Of a DNA stretch of 64,000 nt, positions 22,809 to 34,104 are shown one piece after another. This DNA comes from Acanthosoma haemorrhoidale (taxonomy: Eukaryota > Arthropoda > Insecta > Hemiptera > Acanthosomatidae), in the NCBI GenBank assembly GCA_930367205.1, contig OV884009.1:104429189-104493188 (forward strand). Reading direction: 5' to 3'. The notes under the pieces were generated by a model. That model searched no databases and was not told the DNA's origin. It saw only the letters and a program-made list of their open reading frames with translations. How positions within the stretch are numbered: position 1 is the stretch's first letter; every line of letters begins with the position of its first letter. Both the position numbers and the translations under genes were made by a program.

Positions 22809-24559
22809 CCCCAACATAATAAAGCACTTATGTTATCGTTTAAAAGGTTTCCCCCTAGTAAATTAACTATGGTGTGTTGCCAATGTGTACTATGGGTCAT
22901 AAAGAAATATAAGACAGAAAACTAGTACAGAAGTTGAATGAATCTATAGTAACAAATTTCGGAACCCTAATCTTTTTTTTTTTTTAATATGACATCACAT
23001 ACTAATGTTCTTTTCTCTTGGTCGAAAAAGAGACAGGCCGTTCAGCTTCAGGTGTAATTTCTCACACATTAGAAGATTTTTTTATTGCTAAGTTAGACGA
23101 ACATGAAAATAGTGCTTAAATTAGGGCATATAGCTTCTGTAACATAACGACATTTGTACAGCATATGACATTAGATCACTCAATTGATAATAGTAAGATA
23201 AAACTTACAAAAAGTAGACTGAACTGTCATTTAGCTCAAATTAAACAATGATTAAGGAATATGTTATAACCAACAACAGAATACATTTAAATATCTAATT
23301 AAAGGGTTAGCTGTCAAAAAGCCACAATAAATAAACTTTTTTTTTTACTTCATATTCTTAAAATGATATTGTAATAGAAATATGTTTTACCAACCTTTTA
23401 AAAATATCATGGATATTGAACACAGAATACAGAATATATACTACAATTAGACTATTACTGAACTTAAAAATACTTTGACTTCAAGCATATTGTATGAGAA
23501 AGGAATGAGAAACGTTACTAATTCACTATCCAACAGTGATAAAGACATGTCGGTATTCAAACTAACAACAATCCGAACCACATTCCTTTCTACTATTTCC
23601 AGTCGCAAGCTTCACATTCTCCGTAAAAAACCAACAAATAAATAAAATTAAATAAAACCTACAAAAGAGGTACTTTCGCATTAAAAAAAAATAATAATAC
23701 ATACATTCTTAACTAAATTTTTAAAAAAACCTTAACACTACACATTCTCGAAAAGTTTTTTTTAGTAGCGGGAAATTCAAAATATAAATGGCAATTTCCC
23801 ATAGAAATCAGACAAGACAATCCATCTTGTTTTGGTAACTTATAAGAATTCTCTAGTGCCAGATAAGAATATATTTAACATTTGAAGTTCCGATTTTACT
23901 CCACAATTGATGACTTATTTTAGACGGTAACGCAAATAGAATTTTGGAAGAGATTTAAACGAATTAAGTTTTGAAAGCTGAATAGTTAAATAGATTTAAA
24001 TTTAATCGAATGTTATTCAAACAACATATGTTATTAGAGTTCATTGATGTGTCATTTAAGGGAATGCTTACTGTAATTGCCTATTTATCTTATTAATAGG
24101 TCATCAGACATGGAAGTTAGAACAAATAAATTCTCTGTCTGGGTGAATACATACTGCTGGTTTGTGTTTAATTTTAGGTCTATTGGCATGTTGGTTATAT
24201 TGGTGTATCGAGGATAATTTTTAGTTATACACACACTCATGTTTTATGCGACTTGCTGTCATTTCCTGGAAGTTGATGTGGAACTCCAAATCATAACCCC
24301 AAACCGGTTACGCATAAGCCATTGCGGGATGGATTACTGTTTTATGTGCAATTAATTTGTTTTCAGGGGCCAGTTATAAATTCTTGTGGAAGTAGGGTGA
24401 CATTTTTTATATTAATAAGGTTTTTAATTTTGTTGCATTTGCTGTTTACGTGGTTTGTGAAAGCGAGGGGACGGTCTAAGGTTACTCCTGGAGGTATCCC
24501 AGAATGAATGAATCCACCTCAAATAAACAGAAGAAAAAATAGAGACCCCCAAAAAAATA

Positions 24560-25368
24560 TGTAACGAATTGAGTGGTTCGGTGTGAATTACTGGATACTG
24601 TTACCCTTGAGAAAAATGTTGGTTTGCATAGAATCGTAAATTGTACTTATTAAGAGAAGAGAAGCTCTGATCTCTGTGACTGAAAAGGAAGTAAATAGGG
24701 GGTAGGGTTGAGGAAGGAAAAAAAATATAGAAAAAGGACGATGAGCGTTGTGACAGCCAAGACGAATCCTCGTGTGCAGAAAACCATCCAACTATCCAGT
24801 ATCCATAGCCTTGACGGATGGAGGGTTAGACCCCAGCGTGAAGAAGACGTAGATGATCGTTAATTAAATAAGTGAGATGGTCATTATAAAGAAGAACAGG
24901 ATGTTTGTGCTGGTTTGGCAGGACCGAAGTGGATAGACGACCACCGACCCGGATAAGCTTGTGCTCGTCGATAAACAATTGAAGTTTCATAATCAGACGA
25001 TTGCGAGATGAAGGTTCTTTCTTGGAGCTCTACTAGAAGGGTGATATGGGGAACACTAGATGATGCTGAGGTATGCAAACAAACGATGGCTGCATAGCCG
25101 GATTCCAATGCGTCACAAAATCCAACCAAATGATGAACCGACGCAGAAGAAGCTTTTGGGATTATCAAAGGAGGTTTGAATATTAGCCAAGTCTGGTAGC
25201 TAAGACGGTAAGTCCAGCCACGGTGCCTGAAGATTATTTAGCAGACCTTGATCCATGACCACATGAAACTGACATAGACGACGGAAGAAGATATTGACTG
25301 AAAAGGTAACTGGAGCTAGCCCACTGAGTAGAGCGAAAATTCTAGACATTTGGCGAATACTTGCCAAG
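24560..25368 (-). mobile_element. BEL/Pao retrotransposon pol relic (right-hand portion)
   Basis: Read on the minus strand, the sequence gives RQMSRIFALLSGLAPVTFSV, then WLDLPSQLPDL-like text, FIIPKASSASVHHLVGFCDA and ESGYAAIVCLHTSASSSV. These are the reverse transcriptase tail and RNase H start of BEL/Pao elements, where the GFCDAS-like motif is characteristic. Stops and frameshifts are frequent. It ends exactly at the gypsy target duplication at 25369; its upstream continuation is at 30235-30345. Confidence 0.75.
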
Positions 25369-25373
25369 CGTAG

Positions 25374-25520
25374 TGTTGTAACCCTGATTTGTAACCAGCT
25401 AGGGATCCTACCCCTGGTTGTTGTTGGTATCAGTTAGTGATCGTTAAAGATGAAGCATGTGGTGTTCAATAAAAGGTGTACTCAGTAATGTGTATTAAGT
25501 ACTTTATTGAAAACCCAACA
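25374..25520 (+). repeat. 5' LTR of the gypsy element
   Basis: 147 bp, TG...CA ends, containing an AATAAA polyadenylation motif near 25468. It is followed at once by ATTGGTGACGAGGT, the likely tRNA primer-binding site; the tRNA is not identified. Confidence 0.93.
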
Positions 25521-25535
25521 ATTGGTGACGAGGTA
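25521..25535 (+). promoter_or_regulatory. Primer-binding site of the gypsy element
   Basis: TTGGTGACGAGG directly follows the 5' LTR, the position where a host tRNA 3' end primes minus-strand DNA synthesis. Confidence 0.6.
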
Positions 25536-25705
25536 AAAAGAGGTGCGTTAAAGTGGATATAAGCCAGACTAAACAGTGACGGTTCAGGATCTATCCAGCA
25601 TAAACATACCTGCTTTGAAGTCGTGTTACTACTGTGAGTTACAAATCTTTATTATCGTACATATTACATCATTTGTTTTATTTTTTATTCTATACATCAG
25701 TCAAA

Positions 25706-26648
25706 ATGGACGCAGATCAATTCAAGTTATTAATCGAAGCTATGGATCAAAACCAACAGGTTTTCCTCGCACAATTAGTTCAACTAAGTCGTTCTAGCCA
25801 AGATTTTCGACCATCGGTTACAAATGTATCTAACGTTCCTCCTTTCGAAAACTTCAATCATAAGGAAGAGAATTTCAAATTTTACAAACAGCTGTTCGAA
25901 AATTATCTAAAAATGAAGTAAATTTTTGCGGATAAAGAAAAATGTGCTCAAATGCTCTTAAATTCTATCGGGGCACCTAATTATAACACACTGGCAGCTC
26001 TTGTTGCTCCCAAAACACCGGCAGATCTCAGTTATGAAGAATTAATAAAGGTCCTCGAACAACATTTAGCACCTACCCGAAATTCTTTAGTCGCTCAACA
26101 CCATTTTTTATCCACTTACCAAAAAGAAAATAAGACAATTTCTGATTTTATCGCATCGCTACGACGTGACCTTTCTGATTGTGATTTTAACGTAGAATGT
26201 ACATGTAAACTTAAGGTGTCCGCTGCAGACATTTTCCTAAGAGCGCAGTTTACTCGTGGAATTAACGATAACAGTATTCGAGAAAAGATTTTAGAATCTG
26301 ATACAGTTGAATTTACGGATATTATAAAAAAAAGCTATCGCACTCGAAGCATCAAAAGCAAATAGCCGTGAGTTAGCTAATACACAGTCTTTTTCAATCA
26401 ATTCTACTAATCAAGCATCTACCTCCAACAGGTATAGAAGGGAAAACACAGATACTCGAAACCGAAATCAGCGTACCAGATCACAATCAAGCGGTCGTGT
26501 GGACTTAAAAAGATTAGGCTTATTTAATCATTGCTTACGGTGTCGAAAAACCAACCATTTGGCTAAGGGCTGTCGACTGAAACCTTTTAAACTAACGTAT
26601 ACGTCTTGTGGCAGCACTGGGCACGTAGCGGGGGTTTGCATAAAAACC
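25706..26648 (+). pseudogene. gypsy gag pseudogene
   Basis: The frame starts at MDADQFKLLIEAMDQNQQ. An in-frame TAA at 25919-25921 is followed by more gag in the same frame (from about 25922, including LSYEELIKVLEQHLAP and NSLVAQHHFLSTYQKENKTI). An A8 run at 26326-26333 then shifts the frame by one, and the nucleocapsid part follows. It has one intact CCHC zinc knuckle (CLRCRKTNHLAKGC). A second knuckle has Tyr in place of its first Cys (YTSCGSTGHVAGVC). Gag forms the particle and binds RNA; this copy cannot. Confidence 0.88.
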
Positions 26649-26769
26649 CTGTTAAAAACGCAACAAGAAAGCTCCACGCATAAGGTATCAACTGACGAAC
26701 CAGACACACAAACAAACTATTATGCCGACCGGAGTATGAATAAAATTGTTCCTGTCAATCTTCACCCCA

Positions 26770-27957
26770 TACCAAAGCTATCACAAGATTCGGGGAAATA
26801 CCAGGTATCGATCAAAATCGAAAATACTTATCAAAGTTTTGAAATTGATACCGCTGCTGGCTACACGCTCATACCTGACACTCAATTCAAACAATTAAAA
26901 AAAAAACAGCCACTTCAACCCTCAAATATCGCTTTTAAATCTTATAAAGACAACGTTTTTCGACCCCTCGGAAAGACAAAAGTAAAAGTGGAATATAAGA
27001 ACACTGTATCTTATGAAGACCTGTATCTGGTCCCTGATGGTTATGCCACCTTGCTGGGACGAATGTGGATTAGACACTTGCAAATAAACTTACAAGACAT
27101 AGACAAAGAGAACAAAACAGTCAACATTTCCCTGAAACCATTATCAATCAACAACGTAACGGATATTGAACACCTTTTCTCTGAAATTTTTGTCCAAAAA
27201 GTTGGATATGTTACAGATTTTATTATCAAACTGCAACTCCGTGAAAATGCAAAACCTAGTTATACTCCAGAAAGAAATGTCCCATACGCACTGCGGGAAA
27301 AGGTTGAAATCGAATTAGACTCACTCGAGGCAGCAGGCATAATATCTAAAGCACCGACAAGCGATTGGGGGTCCACCTTGGTAGTTATACCCAAAGGTGA
27401 TGGCACAGTTAGACTGTGCGTAGATTATAAGGTGGGGGTAAATGACCTCTTGGTAAATACCAATTACCCAATAAAGAAAGTTGACGAGGTGCTAAATAGC
27501 CTCCGAAACTCAAGGTATTTTTGTCGATTAGACTTGTTTAAAGCATACTTACACCTGAAAACAGACGAAAAATCCAGCATTATCCAAACCATTACCACAC
27601 GCCGTGGAACTTATCGCATGAACAGATTAAGCTTCGGCATAAAAACCGCACCGGCAGAATTCAACCGGGTCATAGATCAGATATTAAAAGGCTAAACAAA
27701 AACCATAGCATATTTCGACGACATCATTGTACACGGCGAATCAGAAGACGAATGCAAAATAAACCTACTTGCTTGCCTCAAGAGGTTAAAAGAGTATGAC
27801 CTTCATCTGAATAAAAACAAGTGCACGTTTTTCAAAACAACAATAGAATATCTTGGTCATGTAGTAGAGCACAATCGAATATCGAAATACTCTTCAAAAA
27901 TAAAGGCAGTTATCGACATGCTCAGACCACCGAACGTACCAGATCTACAGCGTTTTA
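26770..27957 (+). pseudogene. gypsy protease and reverse transcriptase, broken
   Basis: The protease region has FEIDTAAGYTLI, where the usual active-site D[ST]G is DTA. It is followed by GRMWIRHLQINL. The reverse transcriptase shows VIPKGDGTVRLCVDY, CRLDLFKAYLHLK (first catalytic Asp) and LSFGIKTAPAEFN. A TAA at 27693-27695 comes just before the catalytic YFDD, which reads on in the same frame to QRFMG at about 27957, where a frameshift follows. Confidence 0.9.
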
Positions 27958-27960
27958 TGG

Positions 27961-30021
27961 GTGACATATTATTCTCGGTTTTTGCCAAACCTGTCATCCT
28001 TGACTTACCCCCTGCGCAAGTTACTCGGTAAACATCAGAAATATTTTTGGTCCTCACAATGCGAAGCAGCATTTATAAAACTCAAAAATGAGATAGCTAG
28101 TGACAGGGTGATTATTCCATTTAACCCAGATCTACCAGTTACTAACGACCGATGCTAGCCCGACAGGAGTAGCGGCGGTACTTGCCCATGTTATCAACGA
28201 AGTAGAACGACCTATAGCATTCGCATCACGTTCGTTATCGAAGGCAGAGCAGAATTACTCGCAACTTGACAGAGAGGCTTTAGCCATAGTTTTTGCTGTT
28301 GATCATTTTTTCGATTTTCTTTATGGGCGACGTTTCACTCTCATCACGGATAACCAACCGTTAACCCGAATTTTTCACCAAAAAAATAAGTTACCGAAAA
28401 TGACTTCTGCTCGCTTACTGCGTTGTGCTTCCTTCTTAGCAGGGTTTGATTACACAGTTCAATTTAAGAAAGGGTCTTACAACGATAATGTTGACTGTTT
28501 ATCAAGGTCACCCATACAGCTAACCAGGGAATCGTCTGACATGTTCATCAATGAAGAAGTCCATCAACTGTGTACATCACAAATCTTCGAAATATCAACA
28601 GAAATGCTTACCCCGGATGTCATTGCGGCAGATACGGAAAAAGATCCAAAATTATCAAAAATCAAACAGGAGCTATTGCTGACGTCAATAGATAGCGAGT
28701 ACACCCTAGACAGTGGCATACTGTTTAAGAGCGATAGAGTTGTGATTCCAAAAACTCTACAGGCAGAAGTACTAAAACAGCTGCACTCAACTCACGTTGG
28801 CATTACTAAAATGAAGCAATTAGCACGCCGACATTGTACATGGACCAACATCGATAAAGAAATAGAGAAAATGGTAAGGGAGTGCCAGGAGTGTTCATCC
28901 GTCAAAAGTAGCCCGGCAAAGGATCCAGTTCACCAATGGGACCCTCCGGAAAATAACTGGGGCCGTGTGCATATTGACTATGCGGGCCCATTCCAAGGAT
29001 ATAATTAAGGATATAATACCTGCTCCTCATTGATGCAAAATCACGCTGGGCAGAAGTAAAAATCTGCAAAAATGCACCGAATACTACAAGTACAATCGAA
29101 TTATTAAATGAAATGTTTTCAACACACGGCTATCCATTTGTACTAGTATCGGATAACGCATCTATCTTCACTAATGAAACCTTCAAAAATTATTGCCGAA
29201 GAAATGGCATAAAGCAAAAATTCACGGCACCAGGGCACCCAGCCACAAATGGCCTGGCTGAGCGCAACGTGCAGACGTTAAAGAACCGACTAAAAACTAT
29301 GAGCGCAGAAAACTTACCTATGAAACAAAAGATAGAGAAAATACTTCTTCAATATCCGGCAACGCCACTGGCCGATGGAACATCACCAGCTGAGAAATAC
29401 CTGAACCGGCAAATAAGAACCAGATTAGATGCCTTACGACCCTTTCACGAGCCAAAATCTGATCAAGTAATCCTGCCACGGACCAGATATCTCCAAGTAG
29501 GGGAGAGGGTGAATACGAAATATTTTATCAACAACAAGGTGGAATGGAGGCCAGGAACAATCACCGAAAAGCTGGGAGGCCTTCATTACATGGTACAGCT
29601 TGATGGAGAGAGGAAAATAAAGCGACACATTGCCCAACTTAAAAGATTGGGAGCTAAAAAGGTTGCATTTAAAGGAACTTTACCAGAACATCATCACCAC
29701 AACATAGAAAAGAGACACGAATATGAGTCTCATCATCCAAGAGCAATACCAGTACCACAGTATACACCAGAACCAGAAGCAACATCAGAACCAGAATCCA
29801 TACCAGAACCAGAAGCAACACCAGAACCATAATCTATAGCAGAACCAGAACCAGAATCCATACCAGAACCAGAAGCAACACCAGAACCAGAACCAACACC
29901 AGAACCAGAATCTATAACCGTTCCAGACTTTATACCAGAACCAGACCATGAAACACGGCTCAGAAAATCCGATAGAATAAAAAGACGGCCAGATTACCTA
30001 CAGGATTATTTAACATACTAA
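27961..30021 (+). pseudogene. gypsy RNase H and integrase, broken
   Basis: TYYSRFLPNLS continues the polymerase connection. A shift near 28143 leads to RNase H, with TTDAS, REALA and TDNQPL carrying its acidic residues. The integrase has an N-terminal His/Cys zinc region (28785-28910) and a catalytic core with D in HIDYAGPF, D in LVSDNAS and E in NGLAERNVQ; the last two are separated by 35 residues. An 11-bp partial tandem duplication near 29000-29016 shifts the frame inside the core. The tail is an EPE/TPEP-rich repeat interrupted by TAA at 29830. The frame ends at TAA 30019-30021. Confidence 0.9.
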
Positions 30022-30067
30022 TAAAATGTCTCTTAAAGATTTTATATATTTATTTATGTTCTTTTTT

Positions 30068-30080
30068 GTGGGGGAGAAAC
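30068..30080 (+). promoter_or_regulatory. Polypurine tract of the gypsy element
   Basis: GTGGGGGAGAAAC lies directly before the 3' LTR, the expected place for plus-strand priming. Confidence 0.7.
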
Positions 30081-30229
30081 TGTTGTAACCCTGATTTGTA
30101 ACCGGCTAGGGAACCTACCCCTGGTTGTTGTTGTTATGTAGTTAGTGACCGTTAAAGATGAAGCATTGTGGTGTTCAATAAAAGGTGTACTCAGTAATGT
30201 GTGTTAAGTACTTTATCGAAAACCCAACA
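30081..30229 (+). repeat. 3' LTR of the gypsy element
   Basis: 149 bp, near-copy of the 5' LTR with a few substitutions and two 1-bp length differences. It is followed by the target duplication CGTAG at 30230-30234. Confidence 0.93.
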
Positions 30230-30234
30230 CGTAG

Positions 30235-30345
30235 TTTCAGTTATTCGGATGGAATAGAAGTTATGATCACATTTTGGATTTCAAGCCTAGTCCTAAACTT
30301 TTAATGCCTGGATCACGATCCACCAAAAAAGGACCAGCAGACGAA
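30235..30345 (-). mobile_element. BEL/Pao pol relic (left-hand portion)
   Basis: The minus strand reads DPGIKSLGLGLKS, then with one shift CDHNFYSIRITET. This is the segment that precedes RQMSRIF in BEL/Pao polymerases. It is directly continued by 25368 downward once the gypsy element is removed. Confidence 0.65.
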
Positions 30346-30369
30346 GGCTCATGACAATGATCGGAAGAA

Positions 30370-30702
<333 letters not shown>

Positions 30703-30819
30703 ATTTCGTTGACTAGCTGAGTCAAATTTGACGATAAACTGGGAAAAATGCAACTAATGTCGTCCAGAACTTCGGTTATGTGAGCGCTTTTTGCTTCTAA
30801 GATGTGTTGTGAACAAAAA

Positions 30820-31330
30820 CGGAATTCAAGTAGACCCGGAGAAACTAGCTAGATACTCTCTTATCCTGTTTCAACGGGTGTTTCGTTGGAATTAGGTACG
30901 TACCTATTTATTCTACTGTCATCAGTCTCCTTACGGAATTGTTGAAAAAAATTAAGAAATGGCGTTGGGAAAACGGCTCCAACCCTAATGTGTCCAGATT
31001 TAGAAAACCTCCAGCTGGGCTCATGGGGAATACAAAAGGGGACAGGGGGCTATGGCAGACCATCACAGCCGATTTATTGAAAACCTTACCCTAATCGACG
31101 AAACAAAATTTGTTCTTATTAGAAATACGTGATTCGAGTTTGATACCAATAAGGAAAAATACGTCTTCTACGTAGAAGAGAAAATCAAAGAAGAGATTAT
31201 TGAAATGCTTGGGGCCTTATCCGTACATCTAGTCACTGGTTTCTCACCTGCTTACCTGAATTATGGCCAGGAATTGCCAAGATCGAAAAATAATTATGAA
31301 AAAAGGATTCCTGGGGACTCAGATCAACTG
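30820..31330 (+). mobile_element. Ty3/gypsy fragment, rearranged
   Basis: IQVDPEKLARYSLILF followed by ISLLTELLKKIKKW-like text resembles the gypsy region between polymerase and RNase H. From about 31190, GALSVHLVTGFSPAYLNYGQE resembles the post-catalytic integrase region. The parts between are lost. It is distinct from the nested gypsy to its left. Confidence 0.5.
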
Positions 31331-31356
31331 AGTTAATCTTAAAAACTAACTTAATA

Positions 31357-32760
31357 CTAAAGCGTTCCTGCCTCGACTGCCTTCGGCCATCGATGGGGAA
31401 ACGGTGTGGGAGTAATCGTGTTAAATAGGGGGTTTGTCATATATTGCAAGGAGTCGAAGAATTTGATATGTCTACGGCGAATGAATCCATCCACCGTGGG
31501 CAGCTCAAAATCTTCGTGGATCTCACTGTTTCTCCGCTGCTGGAATGTGGTATGCCAGGTTTCTTTCATGATTATGACGTCATGAAATTGTTGGAGTCAC
31601 TTTAATGTCACTTCAGTCAAATAACTAAAAAGCGGTGCACCTTACAGCAGAGCAGGCCTGAGAACACTCTTATAAATCATGAGCTTGAGGTGCAGTTATC
31701 GATTGGGGGAAGTCAGTAAGTGTGTAAGCCGGTAAGACTTCATGCGTGTTTGTTTCAACTACCTCGAAAAATGGCAACTAAAATGGAGTTGACGGTTCAC
31801 TTTAATGCCCAAACATACGAGGCTTTTTGCTGGAGAGTTTCGCTGCATTCCTTGCCCACGTTTACAGTGATATTGAGTTTCCCCAATTTCTCACTGATCT
31901 GGTTACCGGCTACTTACTGCCTGTCTAAGAACTAACTTGGCGCCCATGTTGCTACTGTACACCGAAATGTCCTCGGCAAAAACAGCAACTGTCAAAATTT
32001 TGGCTAGCTTCTGACTGTAGTTTTATATGGGGATGTTCTGCGCTCTAACTTGGGTGTCATTTTCCGCACTGTATTCATTTAGATAATTAAAAAGAATTTA
32101 CGCCAGAATTTCCCCTATTTGCGGTAGTAAGCTGATCAGGTGGTAGTGGGCTGGGTGATCTCTGCTCCCAGCTGGCTTGAACAATACAAACATGTGGTTC
32201 TAATATGTTTTTAGCAGAGGAGGTGGGTAGCAGTTGCCCATCCTAGCTGTGATATTCCCAGTGTGGTGATTGGCCAGTTTATTTTCCTGTTGCTCGGCAG
32301 TAAGAAGAGTGTCGCCTTCGTAAGGCTGCCGCTTACAGCAATGGATACGGGTATGTCCAAACTCCTGGTACCTTTGGCATTGAGATAAACCCCTCTCCTG
32401 CCTGAAGACAACCACGTGAAAAATCACTTGGTTGATTGCTCTGATCTTCTTAAGGGCTGTGACCATGACACCTTGCTTTTGTCGTCTTCAACAACTTCCA
32501 AACCTTTCTGTGCTACGAAGTCACTCATGCCACTTCGCTGTCTTCCAGATTCACATCAAGCTTCGGAATTTTGTTGTGAGAGAATTCACAACTACCTTGG
32601 CTTGCCCTTCTTTGGTTCTTCCAATTATTGCGCAAGGCAATAAGTTTCAGAATGTGGTCAGGAGGTGGTTGCAGGTCAGTGGCATGGGTCTGTACTTTGG
32701 TATAGCAGTGTCAGTAGCTTCGACGATCACTTCAGTTATAAAAGACATTTGACGATCCAC
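31357..32760 (-). mobile_element. Jockey-like LINE relic, minus strand
   Basis: Reading leftward from about 32460, a gag-like ORF1 piece has CQRYQEFGHTRIHC, a zinc knuckle with one Cys replaced by Tyr. Near 32200 it passes directly into reverse-transcriptase text (FKPAGSRDHPAHYHLISLLP). FAEDISVYSSN (the F-A-D-D site changed) and LGIKVNRQLHFS follow, then the ORF2 terminus RNSEIHEDFELPTVDGFI near 31500. The endonuclease is missing, so the copy is internally deleted as well as full of stops. Confidence 0.65.
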
Positions 32761-32821
32761 TTCTTCTTTTGTGCGGAGAACTGGCCCTGTATGCAGATTA
32801 TGGCAAATTTGTGACCGATAC

Positions 32822-33435
32822 TGGCCATCGGGCTATATACCGTTCAATATATACCCTTAGGTCAAAGGTCAGCACCCCTGGTGGCCGTCGAAAAAAACTA
32901 CTTGCTTAGGGTGGCGCTCCGATAGGGTGGCTTGTGGCAGGTCCTGGCGTAGACTTGGCACCCCGATAGGGTACTTCGTAACAAGTTGACCATCGCGTTA
33001 CGTTGTTTCCCTGTTTATTTATTTGGGGGGAAATTCTCTTCACGCCACCGAACTTCTCGTGCAGAGGTATGAGGGTAGAGTGTCTGCTACGCTAACAGGT
33101 GTGCCTGTAGCAACCTGCTGTTCCACTGGATGTCCTTCTCATGTCAATGGTGTAGGTACATTTTCGGCAGCGTCTAGAAAATAAGCTGGGTAGACGCGGT
33201 CCTGGGAAATGTGAGTCTCCTTGTTACCTTTCAATATAACCATGGTTTATCATCACAAAACAACAGGTAGCTTGTTATGACGCACCATATTAGGGTTCCA
33301 AATTTACGCCAGGTAGCTTGTTACGACCCAACCCATTGGAGTGCCTCTCTACGCAGGCAATTTTTCCGATGGCTACCAGGGGCGCTGAACCTCGGCCTAC
33401 AGGTTTATATTGAACGGTCTATAGCCAAACGGCCA
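32822..33435. repeat. Element bounded by about 75-bp inverted repeats
   Basis: The segment at 32822-32896 and the reverse complement of 33361-33435 match over most of their length; both share ACCGTTCAATATA and CAGC.CCCCTGGT. The enclosed 460 bp have no recognisable frame. It could be a foldback or MITE-like element, or a local inverted duplication. No target duplication is clear. Confidence 0.55.
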
Positions 33436-33720
33436 AACTGCACCTCAAGCTCTTGATTTATAGGAGTGCACTCAGGCCTGCTCTGCTGTTACGTGCACCG
33501 CTTTTTAGTCATTTGACCAAAGCGATAGCAAAGCGACTCCAACAGTTTCAGAACGGTATACTCATGAAAGTGGTCAAAAACAGTGAGCTCCACGAATATT
33601 TTGAGCTGCCCAAGGTGAATGAATTTATTCGCCAGTTTTAACCATAAAAAGATAATGTTAGTTTTCAGGGGAAGAACCCTCAGCTCAGTTATTTTATTGT
33701 ACATATTTATTTTAATTGTA
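33436..33720 (+). mobile_element. Jockey-like LINE 3' end, plus strand
   Basis: It is a second copy of the LINE end found on the opposite strand at 31700-31470. It reads IYRSALRPALLLRAPLFSHLTKA, then NSELHEYFELPKVNEFIR, the C-terminus of ORF2. AT-rich sequence follows. Confidence 0.65.
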
Positions 33721-33756
33721 AAAAATATTAATCGAGGGGTTAAGAAAACAAAAAAA

Positions 33757-34100
33757 TCAAACGGTCAGTTGGAGCTGAGACTTTGAAGGGGAAGCATCTG
33801 AAGACTCAGCTTTAAAGGATTTGTGAAAAGCTATGGAGGCGGCGATGGAGATGGAGACCTCTCGGAAGCGGCCGGCTTTTACATCACCTGATCTGAAGAA
33901 GGCTTCGTTGCCTCGAAGAACCCGGCAAAGGTCAAGAGACTGGCCAAAGCAGTACCTACAGTTTCCAAAGTAGGAAACAAGTTCGAGGCGTTCGTCGGTG
34001 ATTCTCCCGAAAGCCCTCCGGCCAACAGCATGTAAAGAAAAAAAAGCCACTACCACTCTGGCACAGTTGGTTAGTGGAGCAGCTATCAACAGGTTCGTCT
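33757..34100 (+). mobile_element. Retroelement ORF1-like fragment
   Basis: The plus strand reads METSRKRPAFTSPDLKKASLP, then RQRSRDWPKQYLQFPK, a stop, and ETSSRRSSVILPKALRP. This basic, serine-rich protein resembles the N-terminal part of a LINE ORF1. It starts just after the LINE 3' end and stops at the hAT terminus. The assignment is tentative. Confidence 0.35.
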
Positions 34101-34104
34101 AGGG

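Larger units (their letters stand above)
17554..24559. other. Intergenic or 5' non-coding region of XKR
   Basis: Mostly AT-rich sequence. It contains a LINE relic (19018-19900), a GC-richer patch with loosely repeated units (21340-21580) and a tRNA-like SINE (22741-22808). An untranslated first XKR exon should lie on the minus strand here or further right, but cannot be placed by reading. Confidence 0.4.
25374..30229 (+). mobile_element. Ty3/gypsy LTR retrotransposon, full-length but inactive
   Basis: Direct LTRs of 147 and 149 bp start TGTTGTAACC and end AACCCAACA. They are flanked by the 5-bp target duplication CGTAG (25369-25373 and 30230-30234). The order is gag, protease, reverse transcriptase, RNase H, integrase, as in Ty3/gypsy. 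The LTRs differ at about eight sites or indels by eye, so the insertion is not recent. Seven lesions break the coding region: stops near 25919, 27693 and 29830, frameshifts near 26330, 27960 and 28143, and a short duplication near 29006. It interrupts a BEL/Pao gene on the opposite strand. Confidence 0.95.
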
